The translations under genes were made by a program, and so were the position numbers. DNA of 51,707 nucleotides from Coemansia sp. RSA 922 (Eukaryota > Kickxellomycota > Kickxellomycetes > Kickxellales > Kickxellaceae), in assembly GCA_027577415.1 (NCBI GenBank), contig JANBQS010000032.1, positions 1 to 51,707 on the forward strand, written 5' to 3'. Shown piece after piece: positions 10,886-20,570 of the stretch. Under the pieces are notes generated by a model. It did no database searches. It was not told the origin of the DNA and saw nothing but the letters and a program-made list of their open reading frames with translations. Every line of letters begins with the position of its first letter. Position 1 is the first letter of the stretch.

Positions 10886-11774
10886 CACTTGCCAAACCCG
10901 ATTCTCTGATTCTATTGCTAATTTAGCGTATAGTAGAGCCATGTGGGCTCTTTTTTTTTTTTTTTAGCGAAAGTGAATATACAAAATAATCAAACTTTTA
11001 CATCTTCTTGCCCTTGCCTGCCTAGTAGAAAGGCCACGGCAAGCACCGATTGCGCAGTTTCAGCACAAATACACACAGTGTATAGCTAATGAGGGCACTA
11101 TGGCTAATTGTTCTGCCACCATATTGTTTACTTGCGCATTGGGATCCTCGAGCGCCGACCAAGATCGTTTATACATCTTTCGGTGTATGAAACCATAATG
11201 AGTATGCGATTAGAAATGCCCAGATAGATATGAGAGCAATCCCCCGTTCTCATGTGGGAAACTCTTGTGCTTCATACTGTATTCGGCATTAAATGGCTTT
11301 CACTATTTTTTGGTGCTGCCGGCAAAGGCTAAATTCTGAACGTTGCACTGCATCGCTAGCATTGATTTGTAGTAGTAAAATAGTAGGGTAGAAAGATAAA
11401 TTTGCATTATCTTCTTTTAATGTTGTAATATCTAAAAACAAGCGCAGGCTATGTACCAATGGCTGAGCGCATATGTGCGGGTTAAATATATACTTGTTTC
11501 GACATCGCCAAAGACTGTTTAAAGATCAGTTCATATATAGCAATTAAAAACACTAAGAAATCGACTAGCTAAATATAGGTGATTCAGAGGTCCTCTCCTA
11601 TTCTGGACCTACCTTTAGGGCCGAGCTTTCTCGACTTGTGTGGGTGGTATGTACTATGTACGTATTGAGCGTGTCGTGCATATCGTGCACGCAAAGTCCA
11701 ACGGTTGCAGGTCCTCCAAATATGTGCGTGTCATGGGCACCATAGGTTCAAGCAAACAATAGTAAAAGCTGTGC
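10886..11774. other. Right part of the spacer between the inverted repeats
   Basis: AT-rich non-coding sequence. A 17-T tract lies at about 10951-10967. No frame above about 60 codons looks like a protein. Confidence 0.4.
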
Positions 11775-12023
11775 CGGAAAAATAAAAATAAAAATAAAAA
11801 ATGAAGAGCGTAGAGAGACAAAAGAGAAAAGAAAGGCGGGTGCTGTCGTTTCCTCTATCCCCTAACGGATCCCCCCGAGCTTATTCCGATCCCTCTCCAA
11901 CGGCTCACAGCTTCCAGTCAGACTCTCAACGGCAGACAAGCTCAAAGTCCTGATTGAAGCCAAGGACAAGCGTATTTTACGCGCTGCACGCGTTAGGCTT
12001 GCCGTTTTTGTGAGTGACATGTC

Positions 12024-12033
12024 TGACGCGTCA
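12024..12033. promoter_or_regulatory. TGACGCGTCA palindrome, right arm
   Basis: Same 10-bp palindrome as at 8523-8532, on the rightward-facing side of the inverted repeat. Confidence 0.4.
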
Positions 12034-12456
12034 AACCGCGTTTTCTACTGTGATCATGCGCGGAGAACAAAGCTCCACACTTCCCCATATTAAGGGCCCG
12101 CCTATCGGCGCTTGTGGAGCTGGACCAGCTCCAGCTCTGGCATCTGCGCTTGATTGTTTCTGGTTACTAACTTGGCTGTTTGGCTAGCTAGACTAGACGT
12201 GCTTGACCTCATTCGGAAGCTCACGTCCAGTAGAACACAACTGTGTAACTTAAAAAAGTCCCCAGCTACTTGTTCGGCGCACCGACTCTACCGGCCGTCT
12301 TGGTCGGGAAGAAAAAGTTGAATGGTCTTTTTTCATTCCCCCTTCTTCAGCGTTCCGTTCAGAACCGACAAGCCAGCCAATCACCGCCCTCCCATGTGTT
12401 GCGTAATCCTTTTTTCTGTCCTAACATGTCTCACTTGTTAAGAATAGCTGGCTTGT

Positions 12457-12465
12457 TATAAAAAC
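12457..12465 (+). promoter_or_regulatory. TATA box in right inverted-repeat arm
   Basis: TATAAAAAC on the plus strand, about 130 bp upstream of the exon-like frame at the outer end of the arm. It mirrors the left arm element. Confidence 0.55.
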
Positions 12466-12589
12466 GCGTACTTTTCCGTCGCCTGCCCCTGTTCTCTTCT
12501 TTATTCTCTACTCATCGCTTCTCCAATTTTTGAATCCAGAGTTATCTATTGCATTCTTTTCATATCAAGCTTGTTTATATCTTTCTTTT

Positions 12590-12705
12590 TGCCATGCTCT
12601 CTTCTGCTCGCCGGGTTCACCCTCCCTCGCCAGCGAGTCGGAACCCTGGCTCGAGCCTCGCCTCGCCAATTACAGCATTGACAGTATTGCTCTAACCACG
12701 AACAA
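12590..12705 (+). other. Probable exon at the outer edge of the right arm
   Basis: A frame matching the N-terminal peptide of the left-arm small protein (LASESEPWLEPRLA) continues with NYSIDSIALTTN and meets a consensus 5' splice site, GTAAGTACC, at 12706. No ATG is in frame nearby, so either an upstream exon supplies it or the exon is dead. A short following intron ending TATAG near 12745 would give a stop soon after. Function unknown. Confidence 0.35.
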
Positions 12706-13209
12706 GTAAGTACCTTGGGATATGTTGGTCTTCAAAATGTATAGGCTTGACTTACCCATCTCACTTACCTAATGAACCAGCCCAATGTAATTTAAGCATT
12801 AAAAATAACTTTTTTTAAGAGAAAATAGAATGGAGTGGAAAAGAAAACGTTGCAACAGTTCTCCTCAATGCCAGGGCGGGCGAGGCAATAAATACTAAAA
12901 AAAAAAACTAAAGCGGAATAGGCGCTGATTGACATGTTTTGGTGTTGGATGTTGATATCACAGCTTCGACGTCAGAGGCGGACAATCATTGCTCTGATCA
13001 GTGACGTCGTCTTGTGACTAGTAATCAAGTTATTTATGCATCTGTGATTACCAAATGCAGCAACAATTTTGGTGTCGTCATCCATAGTATTTCCAATACC
13101 TTCTAAACAAAATTCAAAATTATTATATGCTCTAGAGGCGATTACGCGAGAATCGCTAGTGCGTTACTTGGAGCGACTGTTGTTGGACAAGCAAACTGTA
13201 GTGTCCCTT
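12706..13209. other. Non-coding gap before the ABC transporter relic
   Basis: AT-rich. Two CRE-like GACGTC motifs occur around 12968 and 13003. No gene seen. Confidence 0.4.
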
Positions 13210-15430
13210 TTATGCTAACAGCTCGTCATGAGTGCCGCGCTCGACAATACGTCCAGCCTTAAAGACAATAATCATGTCGCTGTCTTGGATGGTGCTCAGA
13301 CAATGCGCGACAGTCAGCGTAGTGCGCTCCTTGGCATCCTTATCAAGAACCCGCTGGACGACCTTTTCGCTACGCGAGTCGAGGGCAGCAGTGGCCTCGT
13401 CGAGGAGCAGCAGCTTGGGTTTGCGCACCAGGGCGCGAGCAATAGCCACTCGCTGCTTTTGGCCACCAGACAGTCGACCGCCCTTTTGACCGACATTAGT
13501 GTTGAAGCCGTCGGGCAGGTTGCGCACAAAGTTGTAGATATTGGCTTCCTTGGCGGCCTCCTCGATCTCGAGCTGCGTGGCACCGGGCTTGCCATAGGCA
13601 ATGTTCTCGCCAATCGTGTAGTTGAACAAAATGGGCTCTTGGCCAACAATCGCCATGTGGTCACGCAGGCTGGTGATGCTCCAGTCGCGCACCGAAATAC
13701 CCTCGACGCTAATAGACCCTAAGCTGGCGTCATACAGGCGTTGTGCCAACAGTATGGATTTCGACTTGCCAAAACCCGAGGCGCCGACCAATGCAACGCT
13801 CTTACCTGTCAACGCCTCCAACGAAATGCCCTTGAGGACCTTGGTGTCAGGACGCAGCGGGTACGAGAACTTGACGTCCTTGAATTCGACGTTGCCCTCA
13901 AACTTCTCCGGCGAGTTGCCAGAGGAATCCAAGCTGTCGATGAGGCTCTTTCGGTTGAGCGTCTTGTAAATACCACGGGAGGCGACGGCGCCTTTGGAGA
14001 TCATGGGCGAGAACTGCACCAGCAAGCCGATAGCCATGGACGAGAACACTGCAGCAAAGAGGACACCGGTCATTTTCGACATGCTGATCCATTCGTTAAT
14101 AATAAAGCGGCATCCAGAGTAGAACAGAAGGGCGTTGACGAGGATATTGCAAGCCTGCGAAAAGCCAAAGCCGATGCTGGTGGTGATTGCGCCCTTGAGA
14201 TTGCCACTGTGTGGTCCGCTGTTGTGCTCGTTGAATGACTTGATAAAGGTCTCCTCGCGACACAGTGTCGCCACAGTTCGAATATTGCGGATCGACTCTG
14301 CGGCAGCCTGGCCAGACCGCTCATATGCACGCTTGGTCTGGAATGCCGAGCCCCAGACAGAACGCGCCTGTAGGAACTGAGCCACAGCCTGGATCGGCCA
14401 GCAGCACAATACTATCGGCATCAATTGCCAGCTATTGGTAAACGCGATGACCAACGCCGTCGTGACAGTAGACAATGTGCTGACAAAGGTGCCCAGCACT
14501 GTACCCACAACCTTGTTAACGTCCTCAGCCTCGATGGCTAGGCGAGCTGTGAGCTTACCAGTACCGTTCTCCTCGTCGTCATAGTACCTGGCCTCAAACG
14601 ACAGATACTTTTTAAACGTCTCGTAGCGGATGCGACGTGTAAGCGACTCGCCAGCAATGTGCCAGAGACCAGCGCGCCCAAACATGGCAAACAAGTCGGT
14701 AACCGCAAAGATTAAGAACAAGCAGGCATACCTCGTAGCGTCGCTCTTCATCTGCTCCCGATCGATGTCAGATAGTGAGATAATTAAGCGCGAGTAGACA
14801 AGGGTGAAACAGGGCAAGACGGCTCCGTTAATGATAGAGAATATAGTACCAGGGATGGCCGCCTTTATAGAGCCGCGGAACTTGTAGATCAAGCTCCACA
14901 GGAGATAAAAGTCGCCGGCTTTATCAATCTGTTTGAGCTTGGACCCATCCGGATCCACAGACCCAGAGACGGAGGCATTTTTGGCACTGTCGACGGTCTG
15001 GCGCGTGGTGGTGGCCTTGAGGTCGATAGCCTACTCGCGCAGCTCCTTGGCAATGAGTTCATCGACATATTCTTCGTCGTCATCCTCAGCTCCCTGCTCG
15101 GCGATCCGCACAGTCCGATGCAACTCTTGCGCACGCACCATGGCCGCGTACTCGCCGCCGCTCATGACCAGCCCGTCATAAGTGCTGCTCTCAGATACTG
15201 CGCCCTTGCGCCCAACGTAGATCTCGTTGCAGTTTCGGACAGTACTCAGACGATGCGCAATAGAAATAGTCGAAAACAGCACTGGCTCTTGCGTTATAAT
15301 GCCGATATGCTGACGCAGCGTACCAATGTTGGGCTTCTTGATACTGACACCGCCAATCAACACGTCACCCTGGGCTGGGTCATAGGGCCGGTCGATCAGT
15401 CCAATCGTCGCCGAGAGTTGTACCTACTAG
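13210..15430 (-). pseudogene. Broken ABCB-type (P-glycoprotein/MDR-like) multidrug transporter
   Basis: The right-hand two thirds of a full-length ABCB exporter. The 5' end is missing: homology begins at about 15427, just inside the first Walker A, which is absent. The first nucleotide-binding domain then runs to the Q-loop (ITQEPVLFST) and jumps straight to ISIAHRLSTVRN near 15270, so the LSGGQ signature and Walker B are deleted. A TAG at 15031-15033 interrupts the linker in frame. Downstream the second transmembrane half and second ATPase domain form one open frame of about 580 codons without an ATG at its start. That domain keeps the Q-loop, LSGGQKQR, LLLLDEATAALD and the H-loop His, but its Walker A reads GASGFGKSK, with Lys where Thr/Ser binds Mg-ATP, and the H-loop Arg is Cys. 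No functional product is expected. Confidence 0.88.
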
Positions 15431-16232
15431 ATACAATAACTTAATATTGACATTAAGTCCCGAGTACAAAGATTTACTTTACTCGCTAGTAATATTAATT
15501 GACAGGGTGAGTATTCAATGTTTGTTGACATTATTTTGAAAGTTGTACGCTTTTTTGTTGCTACCCGTATTCTGCATTATCATTCGAGATGTCTGGAACG
15601 CTAGCAAGGGCAAATGCAGGGTTCCCGTTGCTATTCCTCCCTTTGGCGGCAAATACTGAAAAGCGGCCAATGGGCTGAGCGATGGCGAAAGCAGAAGCAA
15701 TGCATAGGGCTGCGGGCGTGCCTTGGGCAAAGTGGAGGAAAGGGGAGAGACACACAATTGTCTGCGTCTCACCTGTGCAGCCCGAGAAGGGGGAGGGAGA
15801 CGCAGCCTTTGGGCCTACCTACCTCGTCTGTCTGGCAGGCATTGTCTGCATGCGAGGGAGGGCAGTATCGATTATTTGTGCTCTAGAAATCAAAGCGGGC
15901 GTGGCGGGCACTGACACTAGTCGGCTACTTTGGGGTAGGGGGGTTTTATCTAGGCGCGGAGAGTTGCCCACTGACAATGAGGCAGACGTGCATTAACGCA
16001 CACAGAACTTTGCTTGGTACGCCGCGGCATGCTGTTCAGGGCTTTTCCCCCTTTCCCTAATTATAAAAAAGAGAGGTGTCACACTCGCCTCGCCCTGCCT
16101 CGCCCTCCCGCCTGGCTCTCCTTCGCTCTTGTCCTCTCTTGCTCCTTCTCTGCTCTTGTCCTTTCCGGTATCTAGTCATATTTAACTGTCAATACCGACG
16201 ACACCGTATCTATTCTCAACGACTTTCTTATA
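15431..16232. other. Intergenic, at the 5' truncation of the transporter
   Basis: Several overlapping frames of 60-105 codons between 15515 and 16000 lie on both strands, none with a recognisable domain. A pyrimidine-rich stretch (16080-16170) and a TTATAAAAAAG TATA-like motif near 16061 precede the zinc-finger relic and could be its old promoter. Confidence 0.4.
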
Positions 16233-16756
16233 ATGTGCGAAACTGAAAAGCCAGAGTGCACTGCTGGGCGGCTGAACGTACAGGTGTTCCACTGCCCGTA
16301 CTGCCCCGAGTACTTTGCGCTGGATATCCATCAGATCCAACACCATCTTCGTATCAATCATGAGCCATGAGAGCTCTTGGCTCCTTCATCCACACGCCAC
16401 AGCTCCGAGCCACTGGTCCCAAGCCACCGCCTGATCCTCCTGCTGAACCCAAACGCGTGCAGTAGCCATGTTGCGCGCTCCAATCTTCCTAGTCTTTGGA
16501 GATTACTGCTCTCATTTTTGGGGAGGACATGGAGCTTTGAACAGACAAAAAAAACACTAATGCCAAAAAAAAGTTCGATAAATAAACTGCCGATGACGCT
16601 TTCAAGCTATTAATGGTGCAAGTTGAAGCCTCCCTTGGCGAGGATAGTCCTGGGTATGCGATTGCCGACTGTCGCGCCAACAGGTCGAAAGGGGAAAAAA
16701 GGATGTTCCGACTGCGCACGAAAAAAAATGACCATCCTCAGCCAGCCCCAGCTGAT
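16233..16756 (+). pseudogene. Broken C2H2 zinc-finger gene
   Basis: An ATG at 16233 opens a 45-codon frame with a C2H2 finger: HCPYCPEYF, twelve residues after the second Cys, then HHLRINH. It stops at 16368-16370. A coding-like sequence continues in another frame (from 16370) with GSFIHTPQLRATGPKPPPDP, and the same frame later gives SLEITALIFGEDMEL and VEASLGEDSPGYAIADC, but it carries four stops (TAG, TAG, TGA, TAA) in the first ~230 bases. The stretch from ATG 16613 onward is open. I read this as a decayed zinc-finger regulator with one frameshift and several nonsense mutations. The alternative is a 45-residue microprotein that is still expressed, with unrelated sequence behind it. Confidence 0.5.
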
Positions 16757-16908
16757 GTTGCCCGAAGTCTCTCACACTTCTTTCTTCTCTTGAATGCATT
16801 CACCCTTTTTACCATTTACATTTTCTTCTTCTTTTTGAATTATCAGCCTTCGTTTCTTTTTCTTTAAAGTAGGAGCGCTTACATTTATATCTTTCTACTC
16901 TACACACC

Positions 16909-19900
16909 ATGGGCGTAAAGGGACTGTGGACGCTCTTGGAGCCAGCTGCGCGCCCAGTACGCCTGGAGGCACTGACAAATAAGCGCTTGGCCATCGATGC
17001 CTCGATATGGATGTATCAGCTGCTCAAGGCGATGAAAGACGACGAGGGCAACCCTTTGGAGGACGCCCATATATTGGGCTTCTACCGACGCATCTGTAAG
17101 CTACTCTACTACGGCATCCGCCCAGTGTTCGTATTTGACGGCGCTGCTCCAGAGCTCAAGCGACTCACCATTGCTGAGCGGCAGTCCATGCGGGATACAA
17201 AGACGCGTGATGCCAAGCGCGCCGCTCATCAGTTGCTCCAGACTCAGCTCAAGCTGCATATACTCAGCGACGCTGAGCCGGGCAGTGTTCCGGTCGACGA
17301 GGCTGGTCCTGATGACAACGACTCTTCTTCAAGTCCGGCTAAGAAGCGTAAGCGGGATGAGTACGAGTTGCCGCCGCTTCACAAGAGTGCCCTGACCACG
17401 CGCGTTGAGAATGAGAGCGACCTGCGCATGGCTCACCCTGACGATCTTCAGAACCTGATCCGCTTGGCTGCGCGCCAGTCAGAGGCTATAGGCGACGACA
17501 TCGAAGTTGACACAGAGTCTGACGCCTTCAAGGCTCTGTCGCCCGAGGATCAGCACGACATAATCGTGGCGCTCAAAGTTCGCTCGCGCCAGACATCGCA
17601 CGACCGCCTCCAGCACATGTTGCAGTCATCGGAGACTGCGCTCGACTTTAGTAAGCAGCAGATCGACCTCCTGGTCAAGCGCAACAGCCTCACTCAGCAG
17701 TGGCTGCAAGTTGTTGGCCATTCGGCCTCCGATTCTACCACGTCGCCGGCGCGTGTATCGGCAGGCCGAGTGGCTGCTGAGCGTAACCGCGAGTATATGC
17801 TTGTTAAAAGCGACGAGGCCAGTGGCGGCTGGACGCTGCGTCTAGGCGGGAGCGGCGATGGTGCTGTTGTCGCTGCTGCTACCAATCCTGAGCCTGCTAT
17901 TGTTATCGCTAGTAGTAGCGATGCCGAGGACTCTGACTCTTCGGAGTTTGAAGATGTCCCACCTATTGCTGCTGAATCGCCACTGCCACCGCCTCAATTG
18001 CCCTTGAATCCGCTCACCACTGTAACCAATGACAGCATCGGCCAGGCTAACGGCGAGAGAGGGTCGTCTGCATTCAACCCCAACGAAGAATCGCTCGTCA
18101 AGGTGGCGCATGCAGCCACAAACGGTTATATAGCTCATGCTGCTGAGCTCCCAGACGCCATGAGCGTGGCCGCCACGGACGACGAAGAGTATGCCGAGTA
18201 TGTGTCGTCGAGCAGTGAGAACGGGTATGCTGACAGCGACCTTGATCCTGAATTGCATGAGCTGTACGATGCCTACGACGATCAGGAGCGCGCGATGGCG
18301 CTGCACGAGCAGCAGCAGCATGAGATGCGGCAGCAACGCGAGCGTGAAGAGCAGGCGATCTTGCGTATGCCAGAGAGCGAGTTTTTGGAGTCTTGGATGC
18401 AGTTGGTAACTAAGCCTATGCTGAACTTGGATCCTGGCCTCTATAACAGCATGCGTCAGTGGATGCTTGGAGAGCCCACGGCCGTGCTTGAGAGAGTGGC
18501 TTGGCACGTTAACAGGCAGCTCGAGAAGCAGCCTGATATCAGCCTCGATGAGCCTACAGACGAATGGCTGGCCCGCACGCCGAGGGTTATTGCCGAGGAG
18601 CACTACTTTGCTCGGGCGAGGCTGGCTCGCTTGTCACTTGTGTCCAACTATCTGACGTATGTGCTGCGCTGGCGTCAGTGTCATAGGCCGATGCCCTTGG
18701 AATGGAGCGCACACCGGCAACAAAACCTACAGCCATGCCAGCGGCAAGAGGAGCCGGCACCTGTATCGGCTAATGAGCCGCCCTCAGCCAGCGACACTGT
18801 CTACACGCTAGGCAGCGAGCCAGTAAACGCTATCCGCGACCTAGCTCTGTCCTCTAGCACGGTAAAGTCAGATATGCAGTCGCCGATCGAGAAGATATCG
18901 AATGACTCTGAAGAAGTCAGAGTGGTTTCGGAGACGATGACGCCCGTAGGTGAAGACGATGTCGTTACGCCTGCTGAACAGGAACTAAAACTGGCTTATC
19001 GCGACGCTATCTTTGAGCGCTCTCGTATTCTGGCGGCACAGGGCGAACATCAGCCCAAACCAAAGGAGAATGGCTCCGTTCAAGTTGTCAAACACATCGA
19101 TAGCAGCGACAATTTCGATATGTCTGATGCCGATATTATCGATGTCGACGAATCGTCAGAGGCGAGTGTTGCTGATAAGCCCAAGGAAGAGCCCGTCTCC
19201 GATAGCGAAGAGGATGATGACGACGCAGGGGCTGATCTAGACACGACTAAGCGGCAACAGTCAGAACTGCTGCGGAACGAGCAGGACGAGTATGCGTTGT
19301 TTGTCAACAAGCTGCGCTCATCTACAGATAATCCTAATGGTGCTGCTCCGAATGGCCCGTCCTATGCCGCCGTGAGGTCAGAGCTGGAGAGTGAGCTACA
19401 GGTACTGAGATCGCGTGTGCGCGACACTAGACGCGACGCGTCTGGAGTAGATTCGAGCATGGTTGAGGACGTACGTATGCTACTGTCGCTATTTGGCATT
19501 CCGTACCTCACTGCGCCTATGGAGGCCGAAGCACAGTGTGCGACTCTAGTGGCTACTCAGCTGGTCGACGGCATGGTCACAGATGACTCGGATGCTTTCT
19601 TATTTGCGTCAGCGAGCGAGGTGACGCAAGTGTACCGGAACTTTTTCCAAAAGGACAAGTTTGTGGAGATGTACTCGAGCAGCGCGATATTCCAGGACTC
19701 TAACTTGGCGCAGCGCGACTTTGTCTTCCTCGCGTACTTGCTAGGCAGCGATTATACAGTTGGGATCAAGGGCGTGGGTCCAGTGCTAGCGATGGAGGCG
19801 CTAGCCGAGTTTGGCCCGGCTACTTTGGAAAGCGACGGCGCTGGAGGCAATGACGAGGCAAAGGTTATACGTGCGCTGACGTCGTTCAAGGACTGGTGCG

Positions 19901-20415
19901 ATGCGGTCGCCCAAGTGTTGCCAGGTATCGATGTTCCAAAGGAGCTGGTGAGCACGCCCCGCCGCCGAAGGCTGGCGCAGGTAGTGCGCAAGACTGAGCT
20001 GCCAGCATCGTTCCCGGATGCGCGAGTGGCCCATGCGTACTTTCACCCACATGTCGACGAGTCGGAGGCCCGGTTTGAGTGGGGGTTCCCCAATCTGGAC
20101 CTGTTGCGGCAGTTCTTGGGGGAGAAGCTCGGGTGGACTGCTGAGAAGACTGACGAGACTCTGGTCCCGCTGGCTCGGAAGATGGTCGATGGCAAGCAAG
20201 CTGACGGCGCCAACTCTCGTCCTCAGCAGCTGACATTGGACGACTTTGCCATGGCTCGCACACAGACATATAGTGCTGAGCTGAGCGGCACTGGCCTCCA
20301 GCGAAGCAAGCGTGTGGACCATGCGATTTCCTTGCACAAGGGTCAGATGCAGGCTGTGCCAGCATCGCGTAAGAACCAGGACAAGTCGCTGCAGTCCCGT
20401 CGCTCGCTTATTTAA
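16909..20415 (+). CDS. RAD2: XPG/Rad2 structure-specific endonuclease (nucleotide excision repair)
   Basis: A 1168-residue nuclease that makes the 3' incision at repair bubbles and also acts with TFIIH. The N-nuclease domain is at residues 1-100: it starts MGVKGLWTLL as this family requires (free N-terminus after Met removal) and has the catalytic LAIDAS and FVFDGAAPELK motifs. A long acidic spacer, typical of XPG rather than FEN1, fills about 120-840. The I-nuclease domain is near 850-960, with PMEAEAQCA, VTDDSDAFLF and LLGSDYTVGIKGVGP (helix-hairpin-helix). A QQLTLDDFA stretch near 1105 resembles a PCNA-binding box. The C-terminus is basic. Several acidic/Ser patches (SSSDAEDSDSSEFED, DSEEDDDDAG) could bind TFIIH. 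It converges on SKI8 with about 155 bp between stops. Confidence 0.96.
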   Translation: MGVKGLWTLLEPAARPVRLEALTNKRLAIDASIWMYQLLKAMKDDEGNPLEDAHILGFYRRICKLLYYGIRPVFVFDGAAPELKRLTIAERQSMRDTKTRDAKRAAHQLLQTQLKLHILSDAEPGSVPVDEAGPDDNDSSSSPAKKRKRDEYELPPLHKSALTTRVENESDLRMAHPDDLQNLIRLAARQSEAIGDDIEVDTESDAFKALSPEDQHDIIVALKVRSRQTSHDRLQHMLQSSETALDFSKQQIDLLVKRNSLTQQWLQVVGHSASDSTTSPARVSAGRVAAERNREYMLVKSDEASGGWTLRLGGSGDGAVVAAATNPEPAIVIASSSDAEDSDSSEFEDVPPIAAESPLPPPQLPLNPLTTVTNDSIGQANGERGSSAFNPNEESLVKVAHAATNGYIAHAAELPDAMSVAATDDEEYAEYVSSSSENGYADSDLDPELHELYDAYDDQERAMALHEQQQHEMRQQREREEQAILRMPESEFLESWMQLVTKPMLNLDPGLYNSMRQWMLGEPTAVLERVAWHVNRQLEKQPDISLDEPTDEWLARTPRVIAEEHYFARARLARLSLVSNYLTYVLRWRQCHRPMPLEWSAHRQQNLQPCQRQEEPAPVSANEPPSASDTVYTLGSEPVNAIRDLALSSSTVKSDMQSPIEKISNDSEEVRVVSETMTPVGEDDVVTPAEQELKLAYRDAIFERSRILAAQGEHQPKPKENGSVQVVKHIDSSDNFDMSDADIIDVDESSEASVADKPKEEPVSDSEEDDDDAGADLDTTKRQQSELLRNEQDEYALFVNKLRSSTDNPNGAAPNGPSYAAVRSELESELQVLRSRVRDTRRDASGVDSSMVEDVRMLLSLFGIPYLTAPMEAEAQCATLVATQLVDGMVTDDSDAFLFASASEVTQVYRNFFQKDKFVEMYSSSAIFQDSNLAQRDFVFLAYLLGSDYTVGIKGVGPVLAMEALAEFGPATLESDGAGGNDEAKVIRALTSFKDWCDAVAQVLPGIDVPKELVSTPRRRRLAQVVRKTELPASFPDARVAHAYFHPHVDESEARFEWGFPNLDLLRQFLGEKLGWTAEKTDETLVPLARKMVDGKQADGANSRPQQLTLDDFAMARTQTYSAELSGTGLQRSKRVDHAISLHKGQMQAVPASRKNQDKSLQSRRSLI

Positions 20416-20570
20416 GATGTTTTCATGCATTTGTCGCACAATATATTCTGGGGCTTGGCAATGTCAATATTTGTACCAGGTTGTTATTTGACTTTTTTAT
20501 TTTAGAGACATGGCAATGCACTAAAGGATGATGTCGCTTTGTTGAGCCAGGTCTTTGAATATTGAACTGC

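Larger units (their letters stand above)
11775..12675. repeat. Right arm of the large inverted repeat
   Basis: Reverse complement of 7875-8787, with the TATA box, the TGACGCGTCA palindrome and the 17-bp palindrome (12116-12132) all retained. The inner end differs in length of an A/T microsatellite (AATAAAAATAAAAATAAA near 11790). The outer end diverges just after the peptide LASESEPWLEPRLA, exactly as in the left arm. Confidence 0.85.

Noticed and set aside
15515..15996. Cluster of short frames on both strands next to the transporter relic
   Set aside because: Six mutually overlapping frames with low-complexity content and no homology; G-rich composition explains the lack of stops.
17842..18603. 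253-codon minus-strand frame inside RAD2
   Set aside because: Antisense of the acidic spacer of the XPG nuclease; no domain.
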